A DNA stretch of 64,000 nucleotides from Hyposmocoma kahamanoa (lineage: Eukaryota > Arthropoda > Insecta > Lepidoptera > Cosmopterigidae), in the NCBI RefSeq assembly GCF_003589595.1, contig NW_020654080.1:1738482-1802481 (forward strand), written 5' to 3'. The notes below the pieces were generated by a model. It saw only the letters and a program-made list of their open reading frames with translations, did not search any database and was not told where the DNA came from. Below, piece after piece: positions 21,525-32,569 of this stretch. Position numbers and translations under genes: made by a program. Each line of letters begins with the position of its first letter. The stretch's first letter is position 1.

Positions 21525-21640
21525 GGCCGTAGTTCAGTTGGTTAAGAACGGTCGCCCTGGTATTAGACTCTGGTTCGAGTATAGCCAGATTTTTCTTTGT
21601 GTTCGATCTTTGCTGAAAACTGGTGAATTGGTGAATTATT
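21525..21640 (+). repeat. SINE-C copy, tRNA-derived
   Basis: GTAGTTCAGTTGGTTAAGA is an A-box region and GGTTCGAGTATAGCC a B-box region, followed by the family's GTGTTCGATCTTTGC tail. This resembles a tRNA head strongly, but the SINE-C tail follows directly. Confidence 0.7.
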
Positions 21641-21754
21641 TTCGCAAAAAAATATTTAAGAATCACAGGTAAAACTTCGTAAGTTCAGTATATCCCACAC
21701 TTAGAACAATAGTACGTGCACTAAGAACAATAGTAGGCATAAAAAAGGGTCAGA

Positions 21755-22154
21755 NNNNNNNNNNNNNNNNNNNNNNNNNNNNNNNNNNNNNNNNNNNNNN
21801 NNNNNNNNNNNNNNNNNNNNNNNNNNNNNNNNNNNNNNNNNNNNNNNNNNNNNNNNNNNNNNNNNNNNNNNNNNNNNNNNNNNNNNNNNNNNNNNNNNNN
21901 NNNNNNNNNNNNNNNNNNNNNNNNNNNNNNNNNNNNNNNNNNNNNNNNNNNNNNNNNNNNNNNNNNNNNNNNNNNNNNNNNNNNNNNNNNNNNNNNNNNN
22001 NNNNNNNNNNNNNNNNNNNNNNNNNNNNNNNNNNNNNNNNNNNNNNNNNNNNNNNNNNNNNNNNNNNNNNNNNNNNNNNNNNNNNNNNNNNNNNNNNNNN
22101 NNNNNNNNNNNNNNNNNNNNNNNNNNNNNNNNNNNNNNNNNNNNNNNNNNNNNN
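21755..22154. other. Assembly gap, 400 N
   Basis: Exactly 400 undetermined bases; the round number suggests an estimated scaffold gap. Open frames through it are artefacts. Confidence 1.
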
Positions 22155-22206
22155 ATATTGTGACATTGATAACATGAAATAAACGATTCTATTCTATTCT
22201 ATTCTT
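22155..22206 (+). mobile_element. LINE 3' end with (ATTCT)n tail
   Basis: ACATGAAATAAACGATTCTA followed by repeated TTCTA units looks like a polyadenylation-like signal plus the simple tail of a non-LTR element, whose body lies in the gap. Confidence 0.55.
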
Positions 22207-22727
22207 AGTGTAATAAGGCCACATCCGCGAAATGACAAGTTTTCAGGCGATAGGCTTACAAATTGTGCGATTGAAATCAGACGCAATTTTTTTTACGCTT
22301 AAATATAGTACATTATTGCAGAGGCTGAGAAGTAAAGGATTGCTGGACGAGTGTGAGCGCTCGTCCTTGTATTAATACAAGTCAAGCAATCCCCGTTCCC
22401 GCCGAGGCATGTATAGTATTTTTCTCAAACAATGTGGGGAAGTAACAAAAGACTAAAGAGTTGAACATAGTATTATAGTTTGAATCTATTACTATATTTT
22501 CATTATCGCTCTTCTCACTAGTATTCATGTTCGCGAACAAAATACAAAAAAGATGAAAAAGCGAACGAATAACAAAACACTGTAGTTTAAATGTTACCAC
22601 CATTTTCTTTTTTTCATGTAAGCGGTACAGGTAGATATTTTTAATTCTCGTAACTATGAACACTGGGCTGTTGGCTGTACGAGTTTTTCTTTTGCCTGCG
22701 AAAAGTTTAAAGAAGTGGACAAGCACC
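22207..22727. other. Unassigned AT-rich DNA
   Basis: GAGCGCTCGTCC near 22356 contains a small palindrome; nothing else recognised. The frame at 22382-22729 minus has no family resemblance. Confidence 0.4.
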
Positions 22728-23090
22728 ATATCTTTCTACGTTAGTTTTGATTATAGTGACCCCCTACCTATCCTTAGGTCATACAAGAAGGACATTATAA
22801 CCTGTACGCGTACAGGAACGTTATAAGTTCAGGTTCTGATCCCAGATCAGCCAGTGTACAGGGTTCTCACAGACCTCTGTCACTTGACTTCATCCGGTTC
22901 TTCGAAAGGCTAGTGCCTCGGGTGAGCCGCCCCGGGTGCACGTACAGTACCCTCGCTATTTTTCAGATAGGTACCGGAGCTGTAGGCACGCTCACTTCCC
23001 GTTGTGCATTGCACAACTTGCAGTTGCCACCGCTAAACCGTCGACTCTGAGTCCACTACCCAATAAGCCATCCCAATAACCTAAGTGGCT
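22728..23090 (+). repeat. Repeat-L copy 2
   Basis: Matches 6105-6420 through TATCTTTCTACGTTAGTTTT, GATCAGCCAGTGTACAGG and CTAAACCGTCGACTCT, but is longer, with extra blocks near 22766-22830 and 22915-22975. The block 22800-22825 has ACCTGTACGCGTACAGG, a 17-base near-palindrome. Confidence 0.6.
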
Positions 23091-23640
23091 GGAGGGACCG
23101 GAGGATATCTAGCTTATCCTCTACTAGCTCTCCGGGCTAGTGCCGGAGATGCCAGTCGCAGTGTCCTGCAACAATGTTCGGACATAGCTTCCAAATCTAG
23201 CTAGATCGCTACTATGACGCGCTAGCTGCTCACGAGACAGACGCCCCGGACACACGCAAAACCGCAACAGACAAACATGTCCGTCTCTGCAGCTAACCAC
23301 AAACCCCTGCGAGTCCATACCCAAGTCCGGGTCCGCCAGAGATGCAAAGGCATATCACTAGCGGAGGGTTTAGACCGGACGCCCTTTGTGCCTTGGTTTT
23401 ACCGTCGAGCCCGTAGTCTCCGGAAAACCCGGGTCGGTAGATAGGGACATCAGAGAAGTGGACAGTGAAGGCTCAATTATTCGACACGAACTTCACCGCG
23501 CTTACCCCGGCAGCCGCGCGGTCGCCGAGCGGGGTCCGATTTGCCGCCGCGCACCGACTGCGTGCGTCAAACTGTCATGGCATAATGCGCTCTATTTGTT
23601 TAGCATTTAGGTTTTAATTTAAATGAGCGTAGCGGGCACG
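23091..23640. other. GC-rich stretch of unknown nature
   Basis: Clearly more GC- and CpG-rich than the rest of the window, for example CCCCGGCAGCCGCGCGGTCG near 23502. No frame has a recognised domain. It may be the body or promoter of the Repeat-L retroelement, or a host promoter. Confidence 0.4.
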
Positions 23641-24327
23641 CGGGCGAGTCTGGCTTGATGCACGCTGTTGTATTATTCAGAGGAATTTAAATATTGTTGC
23701 GTAGTAAATAGAACTCAGATTCGCCATTAATGTACATGAAGGCGTAGTAACTTTCGCTTCGTGTAACTGGGCGTTACTGGATTTTCAAACTTACTTTGCA
23801 GGCCTTGGCTGGAAAGAAGTCGCACGATTCATAAATGACAAACTTCCCGTGTTCTTTTTTGAAAGTAATGCAAACATTTCCAAGCTTGTTTGAGAATAGA
23901 TAATTATAAAATTTCACTTAATACACATAATTTGCAGCATGTATATAGTTCGTATTATTTTTATGACTTTCGTGTGATAAAAGCAATTATGACATCACAT
24001 GTGGCTTTATTATACCATCTACGTACGTTGCTAACATAAGTATTTCTTGTTTTTATACACTAAAAAAATATTTTCCCATTGTCGTGACGGAGAACCGATG
24101 ACCTATGGAAATTAGTTTACGTGCATAACTGTCAAAGAGAAACTGTGTACACATTTTGTGTCGCGATGCCCGGTCAGAGTTCAGCCGAGTACGCAATGTG
24201 TGACGATTAAAAATTAGCTAGTCATCTTTTACATCATCTTCACTAATCCCATTATAATTGTTGGACACTGATCTCCTCCAAGTGACGTTTAATTTATTAT
24301 TATTTAATGTTTTATTTTCGATTTATT
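23641..24327. other. Unassigned AT-rich DNA
   Basis: Nothing recognised. Confidence 0.4.
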
Positions 24328-24540
24328 TAGTGCTACTCAGAGCTTTAAATCGCCATGATCTGAACCCGTCACCCAGAGACATAAGTTGACAAGTCCCATG
24401 TGCCTGTAATTTCACCAGCACCCTTACCCTTCCCAATAACACAGATGCTCACATTATTGCTTGGCGACAGAAATAGGTCAGGTGGCAGTACTTCCCTGGG
24501 CGAACACTTTCACAAGGAGGTCTACCGCTACTGAAAATGT
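24328..24540 (-). repeat. SINE-A copy, A-run end lost
   Basis: Minus-strand copy from the hairpin arm GCTACTCAGAGCTTTAAATC through AGGTGGCAGTACTTCCC to the 5' end. The hairpin's second arm is deleted. Confidence 0.75.
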
Positions 24541-24579
24541 TTCTGGACACTAATTTATAATAAAACAAAAGCTTTACCC

Positions 24580-24717
24580 TAAAGGTTATTACGTTATTAG
24601 TATTATACAACTTCCGCGTACTAGGATAACAAAAAATCATGGTATATACTCGTCGAATTCTCAGTGGTCGTTTGATGACCATAGTTTATGATATTTGAAA
24701 TAAATATTGTAAATGAA
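24580..24717 (+). pseudogene. LINE-c C-terminus and 3' UTR, first part
   Basis: AAAGGTTATTACG...CTTCCGCGTACT...AAAAATC matches the end of the LINE-c coding region at 58700-58745 and its UTR ATTTGAAATAAATATTGTAA. The sequence breaks off and resumes at about 25076 because another element is inserted. Confidence 0.7.
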
Positions 24718-24732
24718 AGATGTGTACAAATT

Positions 24733-25074
24733 GCACTTTAGAATGAAAGTGACCCAATACAAAATTCCAACTTTTTGGGAATATGCAAAATAAAATTTGA
24801 AGTTGTGACATTTTTCGCCATTTCTTCCCCAACGTTGGTGACATGTTGTATTTGCAGATACAGGTTCAATAATAAATGTGGCGTATACATACCGGCGCGG
24901 GACTGGAATTTAAAATATAATGAAAAACACTTATATAGCGATTCTGAGCCATTTCAGCTTTAAAGTGTTTGTTCCAGATAAAAAACTATATGAACAATTA
25001 TTTTTAAAGTCGTTTTACGATATAAACTTATTTTGTTATTTTTTTTAATTACGTTACTTTCATTCTAAACGTGC
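24733..25074. mobile_element. MITE inserted in LINE-c
   Basis: Left end GCACTTTAGAATGAAAGTGA and right end GTTACTTTCATTCTAAACGTGC (read inverted) form terminal inverted repeats of about 20 bp. The element separates two halves of one LINE-c copy. The target duplication is unclear (possibly AAATG). No coding capacity. Confidence 0.72.
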
Positions 25075-25075
25075 G

Positions 25076-25185
25076 AAATGTTTATTTACAAAGAGCAACC
25101 CTTAAACTTTCTTATTCATTCTTCTCAGGTGAATCTGCTTTACGAATGAGCAGCAATGTGACAATTTCTAATATAGTTCGTTTGC
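25076..25185 (+). mobile_element. LINE-c 3' UTR, second part
   Basis: TTTATTTACAAAGAGCAACC and TTCATTCTTCTCAGGTGAAT match 58812-58880 of the 58 kb LINE-c copy and resume where 24717 stopped. Confidence 0.75.
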
Positions 25186-25654
25186 CTTTGAAAAAAAGAG
25201 ATTTTTGTATTAGAATTCGAATATAAAATTATAAACATTTTAAAGCAATACATAAAGAAATTCGCCAAATAGTACGTGTAAGGTTTTATAGGGACTTTTA
25301 AATTTTATAAAGACATCTCACTGCTTTTTTTTACTTACCTTCATCATTGATTTTAGACGATTCTACTAACACAAAATTACATTAACACGTTTCAAAATAA
25401 CAAATATGGTAATATGCACTCAATGACAGGGCAATACGGCACGTGTTTAAAAAATCTAAATGATGATTTAATGTGGTTCTTTAATGTTAAGAAATAGAAT
25501 AGACAGATTGTTAATTGGCAACATTGTTTCGTCTAAATGAAAAACAAGAGAATATTTCAAAGTATTTTTTTTTTGTCATTTTATGCTTATTACGTCACAG
25601 ATAGATTAAGTAATAATTTTCGGCAAATGCATGGAGTTAAAGTAGTTGCTTTAC
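25186..25654. other. Unassigned AT-rich DNA
   Basis: Nothing recognised. Confidence 0.4.
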
Positions 25655-25880
25655 ATTTACTTATCCATTTCTGCCGCAAAGTGGTAATGAGAGCATTGCT
25701 GCGTTCCGGTTTAGAAGAGAGTTGGTGAAATAACGAGCACATTGGATTTGTCAATTTATATCGAAGGGGCGAAGCAACAGTGCCCCTCAAATCTTGGCAC
25801 TGCAACTGCGATGGACAGACGTGTCGCTTACCACCAGGCCCGCGATTTGTTCACTCCCGTCATTTGATATCATAAAAAAC
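25655..25880 (+). repeat. SINE-A copy, 5' end truncated
   Basis: From CTTATCCATTTCTGCCGC to TCATTTGATATCATAAAAAA. The hairpin segment near 25760-25810 has lost part of its loop. Confidence 0.78.
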
Positions 25881-25979
25881 CTCACTATTGCAAAAAATTG
25901 TCCATACTACAAATATTTTTCCAGAATATATTACAGAGAAACTTAGTTTGTTGTACTGGTTACAAGTGACACTTAAAAA

Positions 25980-26500
25980 ATCATGAACGAATAAATGAAC
26001 GAATGAATGAAATATTCTTTATTGCACATAAAATTATAATTAAAATACAATACAATAGCTGAAGTATAATAGTAGTAGTAAGTCAATGTGCAACAGGCGG
26101 CAAATGAAGTAGTTGAGGAAGTGACACGTTGTTTGAAGGAATCAAGAGAAGGGGACCGTTGAATTGATTCAGGGAGAGAATTCCCCAATCGGATCGCAGA
26201 AATGGTAAAAGAGTTGGAATAAAAGTTAGAGGTATGAGAGGGCAAGTTAAGTAAGAGAGTGTCAGAGGAGCGAAGGGGACGACAGAGTGTAGAAGAGTGG
26301 AAAGTAAAGCGATCTTTAAGATAAGAAGGCGCAAAGGGATAGAACAGAATTGAGTAGAGAAGGGAAAGGATATGAAGATCTCTACGCATCGGCGTAGAGA
26401 TGTTATCGGCGTAGGGATGGGCAGCCATTTAATTTGTGCGCGAAATTGAGAGACATGGTCAAATTTACTTAGTCCGCAGATGAACCTAACACACATATTT
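25980..26500 (-). pseudogene. LINE-d: reverse-transcriptase C-terminus, frameshifted, (ATTC)n tail
   Basis: Two minus-strand frames join into one protein tail: 'RFICGLSKFDHVSQFRAQIK' then 'MRRDLHILSLLYSILF', 'PSYLKDRFTF', 'TSNFYSNSFTISAIRLGNSL' and 'LDSFKQRV'. This is the familiar C-terminal region of an insect non-LTR element. The frameshift coincides with a small inverted duplication at 26378-26401. The 3' end at 25980-26010 is an ATTC-repeat tail. Confidence 0.78.
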
Positions 26501-26789
26501 CAAAAAAATCATTATTATAATAATAAAAAATAACAATGTACCAAACAATAACTTGGTCTCAAAGTACGGAATTCCCTGTGACTGTAAGTGTCATAGCAAC
26601 GAATTTCACTCTGGGACACTAGAAGTCACTACAGGGCACTTCCCCGAACCAATTTTTAGAAGAGTTCGTTTTCCGAATTCATCCAGGGCCATCCGTTGAC
26701 TATTGAAGTCGTCAAGAAAGTATAATTATTATCAAGAATGTTATTATTCGATGCAGCTGTTTAGGCGTGAAAATGTAACGGACAGAGCC
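26501..26789. other. Unassigned DNA
   Basis: Nothing recognised. Confidence 0.4.
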
Positions 26790-27045
26790 GCTTTCGCTTT
26801 TTCAAAAAAAAGAGGAGGTTATCAATTCGACTGTTCTTTTTGTATGTACGTTACTCAAGAACTCATTTGCATTTGTGAAATGATTTCGATGATTCTTTTT
26901 TTAAGAGGGTACCTCAGTATTGGTCCTATTTAAATTTAAAAAAATCCACATTAAGGGTTCACGCACTTTCCTGTAATCGACGTCAATAAAAATTGGCAAA
27001 TAGATGTAATTCCACGAATTTATGAGATCGGTTTTTTTAGTACAC
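26790..27045 (+). repeat. Repeat-H copy
   Basis: TTTCAAAAAAAAGAGGAGGT, CTCAGTATTGGTCCTATTTA and GTAATTCCACGAATTTATGA follow the Repeat-H order seen at 34048-34370 and 57648-57855. Confidence 0.7.
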
Positions 27046-27229
27046 TGCACTGACATTATATAGTGTTACTTTGGGTTAGGAAGAGACAACATTATTATGA
27101 AAAATAAAAACAAAATCAACCATAGCGCCACCTATGAGAAAACTATGAAAGTTTTTTGAACGGTTGTTGTTGGGAGAGCGAAAAAATGTTGAATCCGGCC
27201 GGATGGAAGCAATTTTTCTTGAGTGTTCG

Positions 27230-27459
27230 ATGTTTATAAGCTAGTGGAGTAATTTCGCACAATCTTGCATAATTGAATATCAATTCAATATAAATTTAAA
27301 TACAGTGAATAGCGACATCTCTAGCCGGGGCTGGTAGCTGTAAAGGTATCTAACTGCGTGACGAAATACTTTCATAAGATTTCTCATAGATGGCGCTACG
27401 GCTAAAAGGTCGTCGAAAAACTAAATACAAATTTACGACTAAGCACATAGAAAAATTTC
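27230..27459 (+). repeat. Upstream portion of a composite SINE-C repeat
   Basis: GAATATCAATTCAATATAAA and TAGATGGCGCTACGGCTAAA are shared, inverted, with 34750-34975. The shared block lies directly upstream of the SINE-C head in both places, so SINE-C here is part of a longer unit of about 350 bp. Confidence 0.65.
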
Positions 27460-27575
27460 CGTGGCTTAGTTGGTATAGCGTCTGACACGGTATGCTAGAA
27501 GACGTCGGTTCGAATCCGGCCGGATCGGAGAAATTTTTTTCTGAGTGTTCGATCTTTGTATTAATAATTGTAACA
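27460..27575 (+). repeat. SINE-C copy, tRNA-derived
   Basis: A box GTGGCTTAGTTGGTATAGCG, B box GGTTCGAATCC (27507-27517), then GGCCGGATCGGAGAAATTT and GTTCGATCTTTGTATTAATA. Best-preserved head of this family. Confidence 0.85.
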
Positions 27576-27667
27576 AATATCGTTGAGTTTCTTCGATTTT
27601 GTATCAATTTTGAGAACAAACAAGTTGAACAACATCACGTACGTTGCTGTGATCCCAAAGTAAGTAC

Positions 27668-27842
27668 CTAAAACACTCGTGTTATGGAAATCGGAAAGAA
27701 CGACGGTACCACAAACACCCAGACTCGAGACAATATAGAAAAGTTAGTTTTCTACACTGACCCGGCCGGGGATCGAACCCGGAACCTCAGAGATGGCGAC
27801 ACCATGAAAACCGGTGTGCATGCCACTCGACCACGGAGGCCG
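27668..27842 (-). repeat. SINE-D copy, tRNA-derived
   Basis: Reverse copy of the 10826-11033 element: plus-strand CGGCCGGGGATCGAACCCGG and ACCACGGAGGCCGT mark the B and A boxes. Confidence 0.82.
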
Positions 27843-27879
27843 TCATCATTACGACAAGTGGAGTCGTCATCATTAACCC

Positions 27880-28115
27880 ATTTACACATCCTATTGCAGG
27901 GCACGGTTTTCCTCTCAGACGAGGGTTTTAGGCCATAGTCCGCCACACTGGCCCAACCACACACGTTTTTCTAGGGTTGCTTCTTCGACGTACAGGTTTT
28001 ACCACAAAGTTCGCAAATAAATTCCAAGAGACTCAGAGATCTTAGCCACGATTCGAACCCACGGCATCTGCTTGAGAGGCGGTAGGTCAAGTCATTAGGC
28101 TACCAGAGACATACT
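27880..28115 (-). repeat. SINE-E copy, tRNA-derived
   Basis: Plus-strand GATTCGAACCCACGGCATCT holds the B box in reverse; CCTCTCAGACGAGGGTTTTA and GCCATAGTCCGCCACACTGG are the family's 3' body. Nearly complete. Confidence 0.82.
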
Positions 28116-28499
28116 AGTGGAGTACTGTGACAAATAAAACTAGTGTCAAATATCATTCAAAAAAAAAATAACAAAGGAATAACTTACTCCACATAACCAA
28201 AACCGTCAACCAGAAAACGTTTAAAAAATACAAACGCAACATTTGAGAAACGTGACTTAGCACCCGAAGGATACACGAACATTTTGTCTCTCGTGTTATG
28301 TTTTTGAGGTATAAAGTAAAATGGCTTCTTTTATTACTTTTTTTGGTTAAATGAACACGTTGTATATTTGCATACAATGCGGTCGGGTGCAATATGTGGC
28401 TAATGCGACCTGGGCCGAGAAAGATATATTAGTGACTTGAAAATGTTTAAAATGCTTCTTGGTATTTAGGAGAGGAAATATTTTAAATGCTGGGAGTAA
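28116..28499. other. Unassigned AT-rich DNA
   Basis: Nothing recognised. Confidence 0.4.
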
Positions 28500-28718
28500 C
28501 ATCAGCAGTAGAACTCCTTGTGAAAATGTTCGTTCTGGAAAGTATTTCTGCCGCTAGACTGTGATAGCATTACTGCGTTCGGGTTTTGAAGGGTAAGGAA
28601 GTGCACCATGGACCTTTGCGATTTAAAGCTGTAATTGGCACTGGAACTGTTATTAACAGACGTGTCGCTTATCACCAAGTGCACAACTTGTTCGTCCCGT
28701 CACTTGGTATATAAAAAA
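28500..28718 (+). repeat. SINE-A copy, internally deleted
   Basis: AGCAGTAGAACTCCTTGTGA start and GTCACTTGGTATATAAAAAA end. The segment from the central body through the hairpin's first arm is missing, giving 219 bp. Confidence 0.8.
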
Positions 28719-28899
28719 AATCTAGTTGCCCTTTTAATTTTTCGGTAAATGTTACCCGTTACCCTACTAAAATATGATCTGGACCAATTTAGAAAGACTG
28801 TAAACTTTGTCCAAATTTCAGGTTACCATTGCGATGTTTTCCTTCATTTCAAAATTACAGAAAATAATGAAAGTATCATAAAAATAATTTTGGATTTCC

Positions 28900-29544
28900 T
28901 CTCAAAGTCCAAGTCAAAATCAAATAATCAATTTATTCCATAGGTAACACTTTTGCACTTGAAAACGTAATTTTTTAAGATGCTCGATCACTACGCTGAC
29001 CTTTCTGAGAAGAACGAGCAAGAAACTCTTGGGATTGATCTTTTCAAACAAACTTGAATGCTATAGAATACATTTTGAATCATATTTGTGTGGAATCTAG
29101 ACTCACGTTGTCGTTCCGTACATCTTTATACAACACGCAGTCTATAATTTTGTAATATGACTTTTCAATTAAAATACTTTTAATGTAAGTTTTAAACTTA
29201 GAAAATGCTAATCTCAATATATGCTCCAGAATCTTCTTGCAAAAACGTACACAATTCCCCATAAAATAACCGTTTACCTTGGTTAAAGGAAATCGTGGTA
29301 CCAGGAGTTTGAACTTAGTTCTAAGGTTAATATTATGGATAACTTGTTTCGTAACGAAATTAGGCATATTTTTACGGGCATAAAAAATATTTAAGTAAAT
29401 GTACTGTGATGTCACAGTCATGATACCAGTCTCCTTAAACTTTTCTCTGAGCGAAATCCTCTTGCTGACTGATACATTTAAAGCTAGACACGCGGCAGTG
29501 TGTCTGTCAAAGCGTGGAAGAAAAAGAATCCGATAACCAAGCAT
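28900..29544 (-). pseudogene. LINE-c: reverse-transcriptase C-terminus plus 3' UTR
   Basis: The minus-strand frame 29080-29544 (154 codons) includes 'TVTSQYIYLNIFYARKNM', 'HNINLRTKFKLLVPRFPLT', 'YFMGNCVRFCKKILEHI' and 'AFSKFKTYIKSILIEKSYY'. This matches the recurrent C-terminal domain of an insect LINE family and the 58 kb copy. The 3' UTR with GAACGAGCAAGAAACTC (plus strand) and an A/T/C simple tail near 28905-28925 completes it. Confidence 0.82.
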
Positions 29545-29807
29545 TATAATAATACGAGTTGCATTACTCGTGGTAGGCAGCCCAAAAAGCTGCCAGCGTT
29601 TCTCCTTTGCATTTTTATGAGCTGCCAGTTATTATATCTCACAGTAGGGCCGTTTCTGATAAATGTGCCTCCTTGTTAATATGATAGGTGTATTGCGTAC
29701 GGCTTTAAACAGAGAATTGAGCCTTGCATCGTAGAATAGTGGCGTTCGTCTTGCGGTGGATGTGGAATATACCATATTGTTACTAACACTAGACAAATTA
29801 TCACTGA
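29545..29807. other. Unassigned DNA
   Basis: GTTTCTCCTTTGCATTTTTA near 29598 echoes a word at 5030. Nothing else recognised. Confidence 0.35.
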
Positions 29808-29975
29808 CACTAATGCAATGCCATTACACCCACCAGTCTCCCTGAGACACACGTTGACAAATCCCATGTGCCTACAGGTTCACCAGCACTCTTGCCAGGA
29901 CGCAGTAATGTTCACTTTACGGCTGCTCTATTTTCCTGGACGAATTCTGTCACAAGAAGCGATACTGCTATTAAA
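29808..29975 (-). repeat. SINE-A copy, diverged
   Basis: Plus-strand CCCTGAGACACACGTTGACA and TTTCCTGGACGAATTCTGTC identify it as reversed SINE-A. The hairpin and A-run end are lost. Confidence 0.65.
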
Positions 29976-30010
29976 AATATGCAGAAAACATTCTATTTAC
30001 TACTACTACA

Positions 30011-30155
30011 GTATCTGTATGGCCTACATTTATTTCTCTCGTGAGTTAGGGTGTAATTTATGACTGTCTATGTGTGTGTCCATGACACCCGCGATACAGG
30101 GATTCCTTAGTGGGGGGCTATGAGTGTTCGCTTTGTTATTATTGTTATTGCAATG
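30011..30155 (+). repeat. SINE-B, 3' part only
   Basis: Begins in the body (TCTGTATGGCCTACATTTAT) and ends TTATTATTGTTATTG. The head is absent. Confidence 0.75.
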
Positions 30156-31083
30156 CACCTTCTTATTTTATTTCTGATCATGGCTCCGTTTTTACATGAA
30201 CGTATTTGTTGGCAACTATTTAGATAAAACATTTATTTTTTACTTTAGACAGCAATCTAACAAATTGATCTATCAACAATCTGAAATAAAAAGCACATAA
30301 ATATCTTAAAGACGTTTAAAAGCTATAAAATTGAGCGAAACTTTAATGCTAACGGGATAGTACTCAAGCACACGTGTCGTCCTGTGGTTCCAATCCCGAC
30401 ATCAACTGCGAATTTAGTTTAAATTGTTTGAGATTGCATTACACAGACCAGCGGTTGGTGCTTGAATTTGTTAATATTATCGAGGCATGCATTCGAGTAA
30501 AAAAACGTACACATTTGTTTCAGAGAAAATTAAACAATCTAGAATCAGTAAAAAGTATACACTCCAGTGGCCGTAGCACGGCAGAATATGTGTGATAAAA
30601 CTGCCCATGACAATTTTTAATTCAGTTGATAAATCAAAGTTTGCTTATTTGGTAATGAACTGTTGTTATATATTTTGAAGGACAAGGACAACGATATGAA
30701 ATTGCGTATATAGCTGTCTTTGTTGTTTAATCATCGCCGCGAAAACCATGAAACAAAAAAGTCTTTTCATCTCGTTTGTCGCGCTCAATTTTTACGTTGA
30801 TAAAATTACTGTGCAAATGTTTTAAAATCAGCAGCCATGTCCCGATGACATATTTATGTCGTCACGATGCTCGCTATTCTGATAAAATTTTTAAATCCCG
30901 GTTTGTCACTCGAATTTGACAGCTAAATGGGGATATAATAGCTTTATCGATGCGGCATACTACGGGGGCTGATGTTATTTGTATATAAAACCAAATCATT
31001 TTCTAAATGTCTATGCAATGATTTTCATTAAAATTAGGATTACGATTTTATCATAATTATAATAAGGAGAAGCGAGAGTCTAA
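30156..31083. other. Mostly unassigned
   Basis: GTGGTTCCAATCCCGAC near 30383 resembles a worn B box. The rest shows no gene or known repeat. Confidence 0.4.
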
Positions 31084-31285
31084 AATAGATATAATAATAA
31101 TAATATTAATAACTTTGTTTATTTTCTCACCACAATATAGGTACCTATATTATACATATTGAGCATAATAACAAGCACTATACATAAAAAAAGAAAAAGA
31201 AAGAATTATATTATGGGAGACTGGTGCCTAAACTAGACGTACTTCAGCTCTGTATTTCAGGTCACCAGGACCTCACCCCTTGGAA
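31084..31285 (-). mobile_element. LINE-f-related 3' end, (TTA)n tail
   Basis: On the minus strand: CAGGTCCTGGTGACC-like context, AGTTTAGGCACCAGTCTCCC and a final AAATAAACAAAG plus (TTATTA)n. This parallels the 3' end of LINE-f at 37930-38108. Confidence 0.55.
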
Positions 31286-31480
31286 AAAACATATTTGTAA
31301 CTTACAATTATGTACTTGTACATTGATAATTGCGATTACTAGTTTATCCACCTACATTAAAGTTTATAAAGGAATAAAAAACATAAAATAAAAAGGAAAA
31401 AGGTGTATTGTTAGTATTTGTTTATGTATATGAGTAATTACGTAACCCCTTTTAACACTACGGAACTTATTAGACTTTAG
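31286..31480. other. Unassigned AT-rich DNA
   Basis: Nothing recognised. Confidence 0.4.
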
Positions 31481-31939
31481 TATTAAGAGGGAGCAGAGGA
31501 AAAATTCCTAATCTTCGATTTGATTTTAGAGGGGTATATCCACTTTAAAGTTAAAAATAAAATACTGTATGAGTAACTACACGATATATTCAAGTATAGA
31601 CATTAATCAGAAACATAAAACAATAAAGTTTCCTCGATAGATAAAAATCACGAAATGACCTCTAATTTTCACATTTCTTCGATTTATCTTCGAAATGTTA
31701 CAGGTTATTAGGACAAAAATTAGATAATTAATTATATTTATACATGATCGACAACTGTCACTACGGATTTTTTTAATCCCTTTAGTTTTAGAATCATTTC
31801 TCTAAAACGAATTTGGTACTTTTAATGCGCAAAATTCAACATCTCCTGTCGCATGTCACGCGAAGTTCAGGCATATATTTGTTTCACAAATTTGAGCGGA
31901 GCCAACTTCAAAACTTTTTTGGCATGCTCCCTCTTAATA
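31481..31939. mobile_element. Candidate MITE with TA target site
   Basis: TATTAAGAGGGAGCA at 31481-31495 is the exact reverse complement of 31925-31939. The outer TA would fit a Tc1/mariner-type target duplication with 13-bp terminal repeats. The 430-bp interior is non-coding. I see only one copy. Confidence 0.5.
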
Positions 31940-31959
31940 TCGTTTTCAAAAATATGATT

Positions 31960-32335
31960 ACACTATGTTGTACAATATTCACACACTTATAACTGTATGT
32001 ATAGATTACAAAGATTATGTAAATATGTATTCGATTTAAGAGTACACACTGCAATAACACGATTTAAGCATAGGTATGCATAAGTATTTACGTAGTATAA
32101 TTTATTTTTACTTCGGGACGTATACGTCTGTCACCCACTCGGCTAGGGCCCATTGAAAACCAGCGTCACAGCCTAATCTTGGTTGTGACTTTAGCTGAAT
32201 GGGATCTTTTTGCATATGCCACATAAACGTCAGTACAGTATTATGTAACTTATTGTTTAAATGCAGTTACGCTGTTTTTTGTGTTATTCCTGTTTTTATT
32301 TATTTTAGTCATACATACTTGCGCCAGTTGTAAAT
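31960..32335 (+). mobile_element. Repeat-h copy 1 (LINE 3' end)
   Basis: Reverse-complement match to 59290-59680 over most of its length, including CTCGGCTAGGGCCCATTGAA and GTGTTATTCCTGTTTTTATT. The 59 kb copy has a (TTTCTA)n tail and target duplications, so this is probably a LINE 3' UTR. Confidence 0.7.
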
Positions 32336-32435
32336 TCTTTGTGTGTATTTTGCTAGCGCAGGCGGCAACAACGCCAGTTTCATTGGATTAAACTAACCTT
32401 TAAAATATTTTTTTTTTATAACAAGTGACCACCTC

Positions 32436-32530
32436 AGTGGCCTAACAAATTCAAATTCCAATTTGGGACATGAACTTTTCTAAATTGGTTCTGGTCTAGG
32501 TGTTTAGGAAATGCGAAATAATTTTAATGC
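32436..32530 (+). repeat. SINE-D-related fragment
   Basis: ACCTCAGTGGCCTAACAAAT (head remnant) and ATGAACTTTTCTAAATTGGT match the 10570-10720 fragment. Confidence 0.5.
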
Positions 32531-32569
32531 TGGTATTTCCGTGGCCCGTGTTTTCAAACAAGCTCGCGC

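Noticed and set aside
21750..22175. 141-codon open frame on the minus strand
   Set aside because: It consists almost entirely of undetermined bases.
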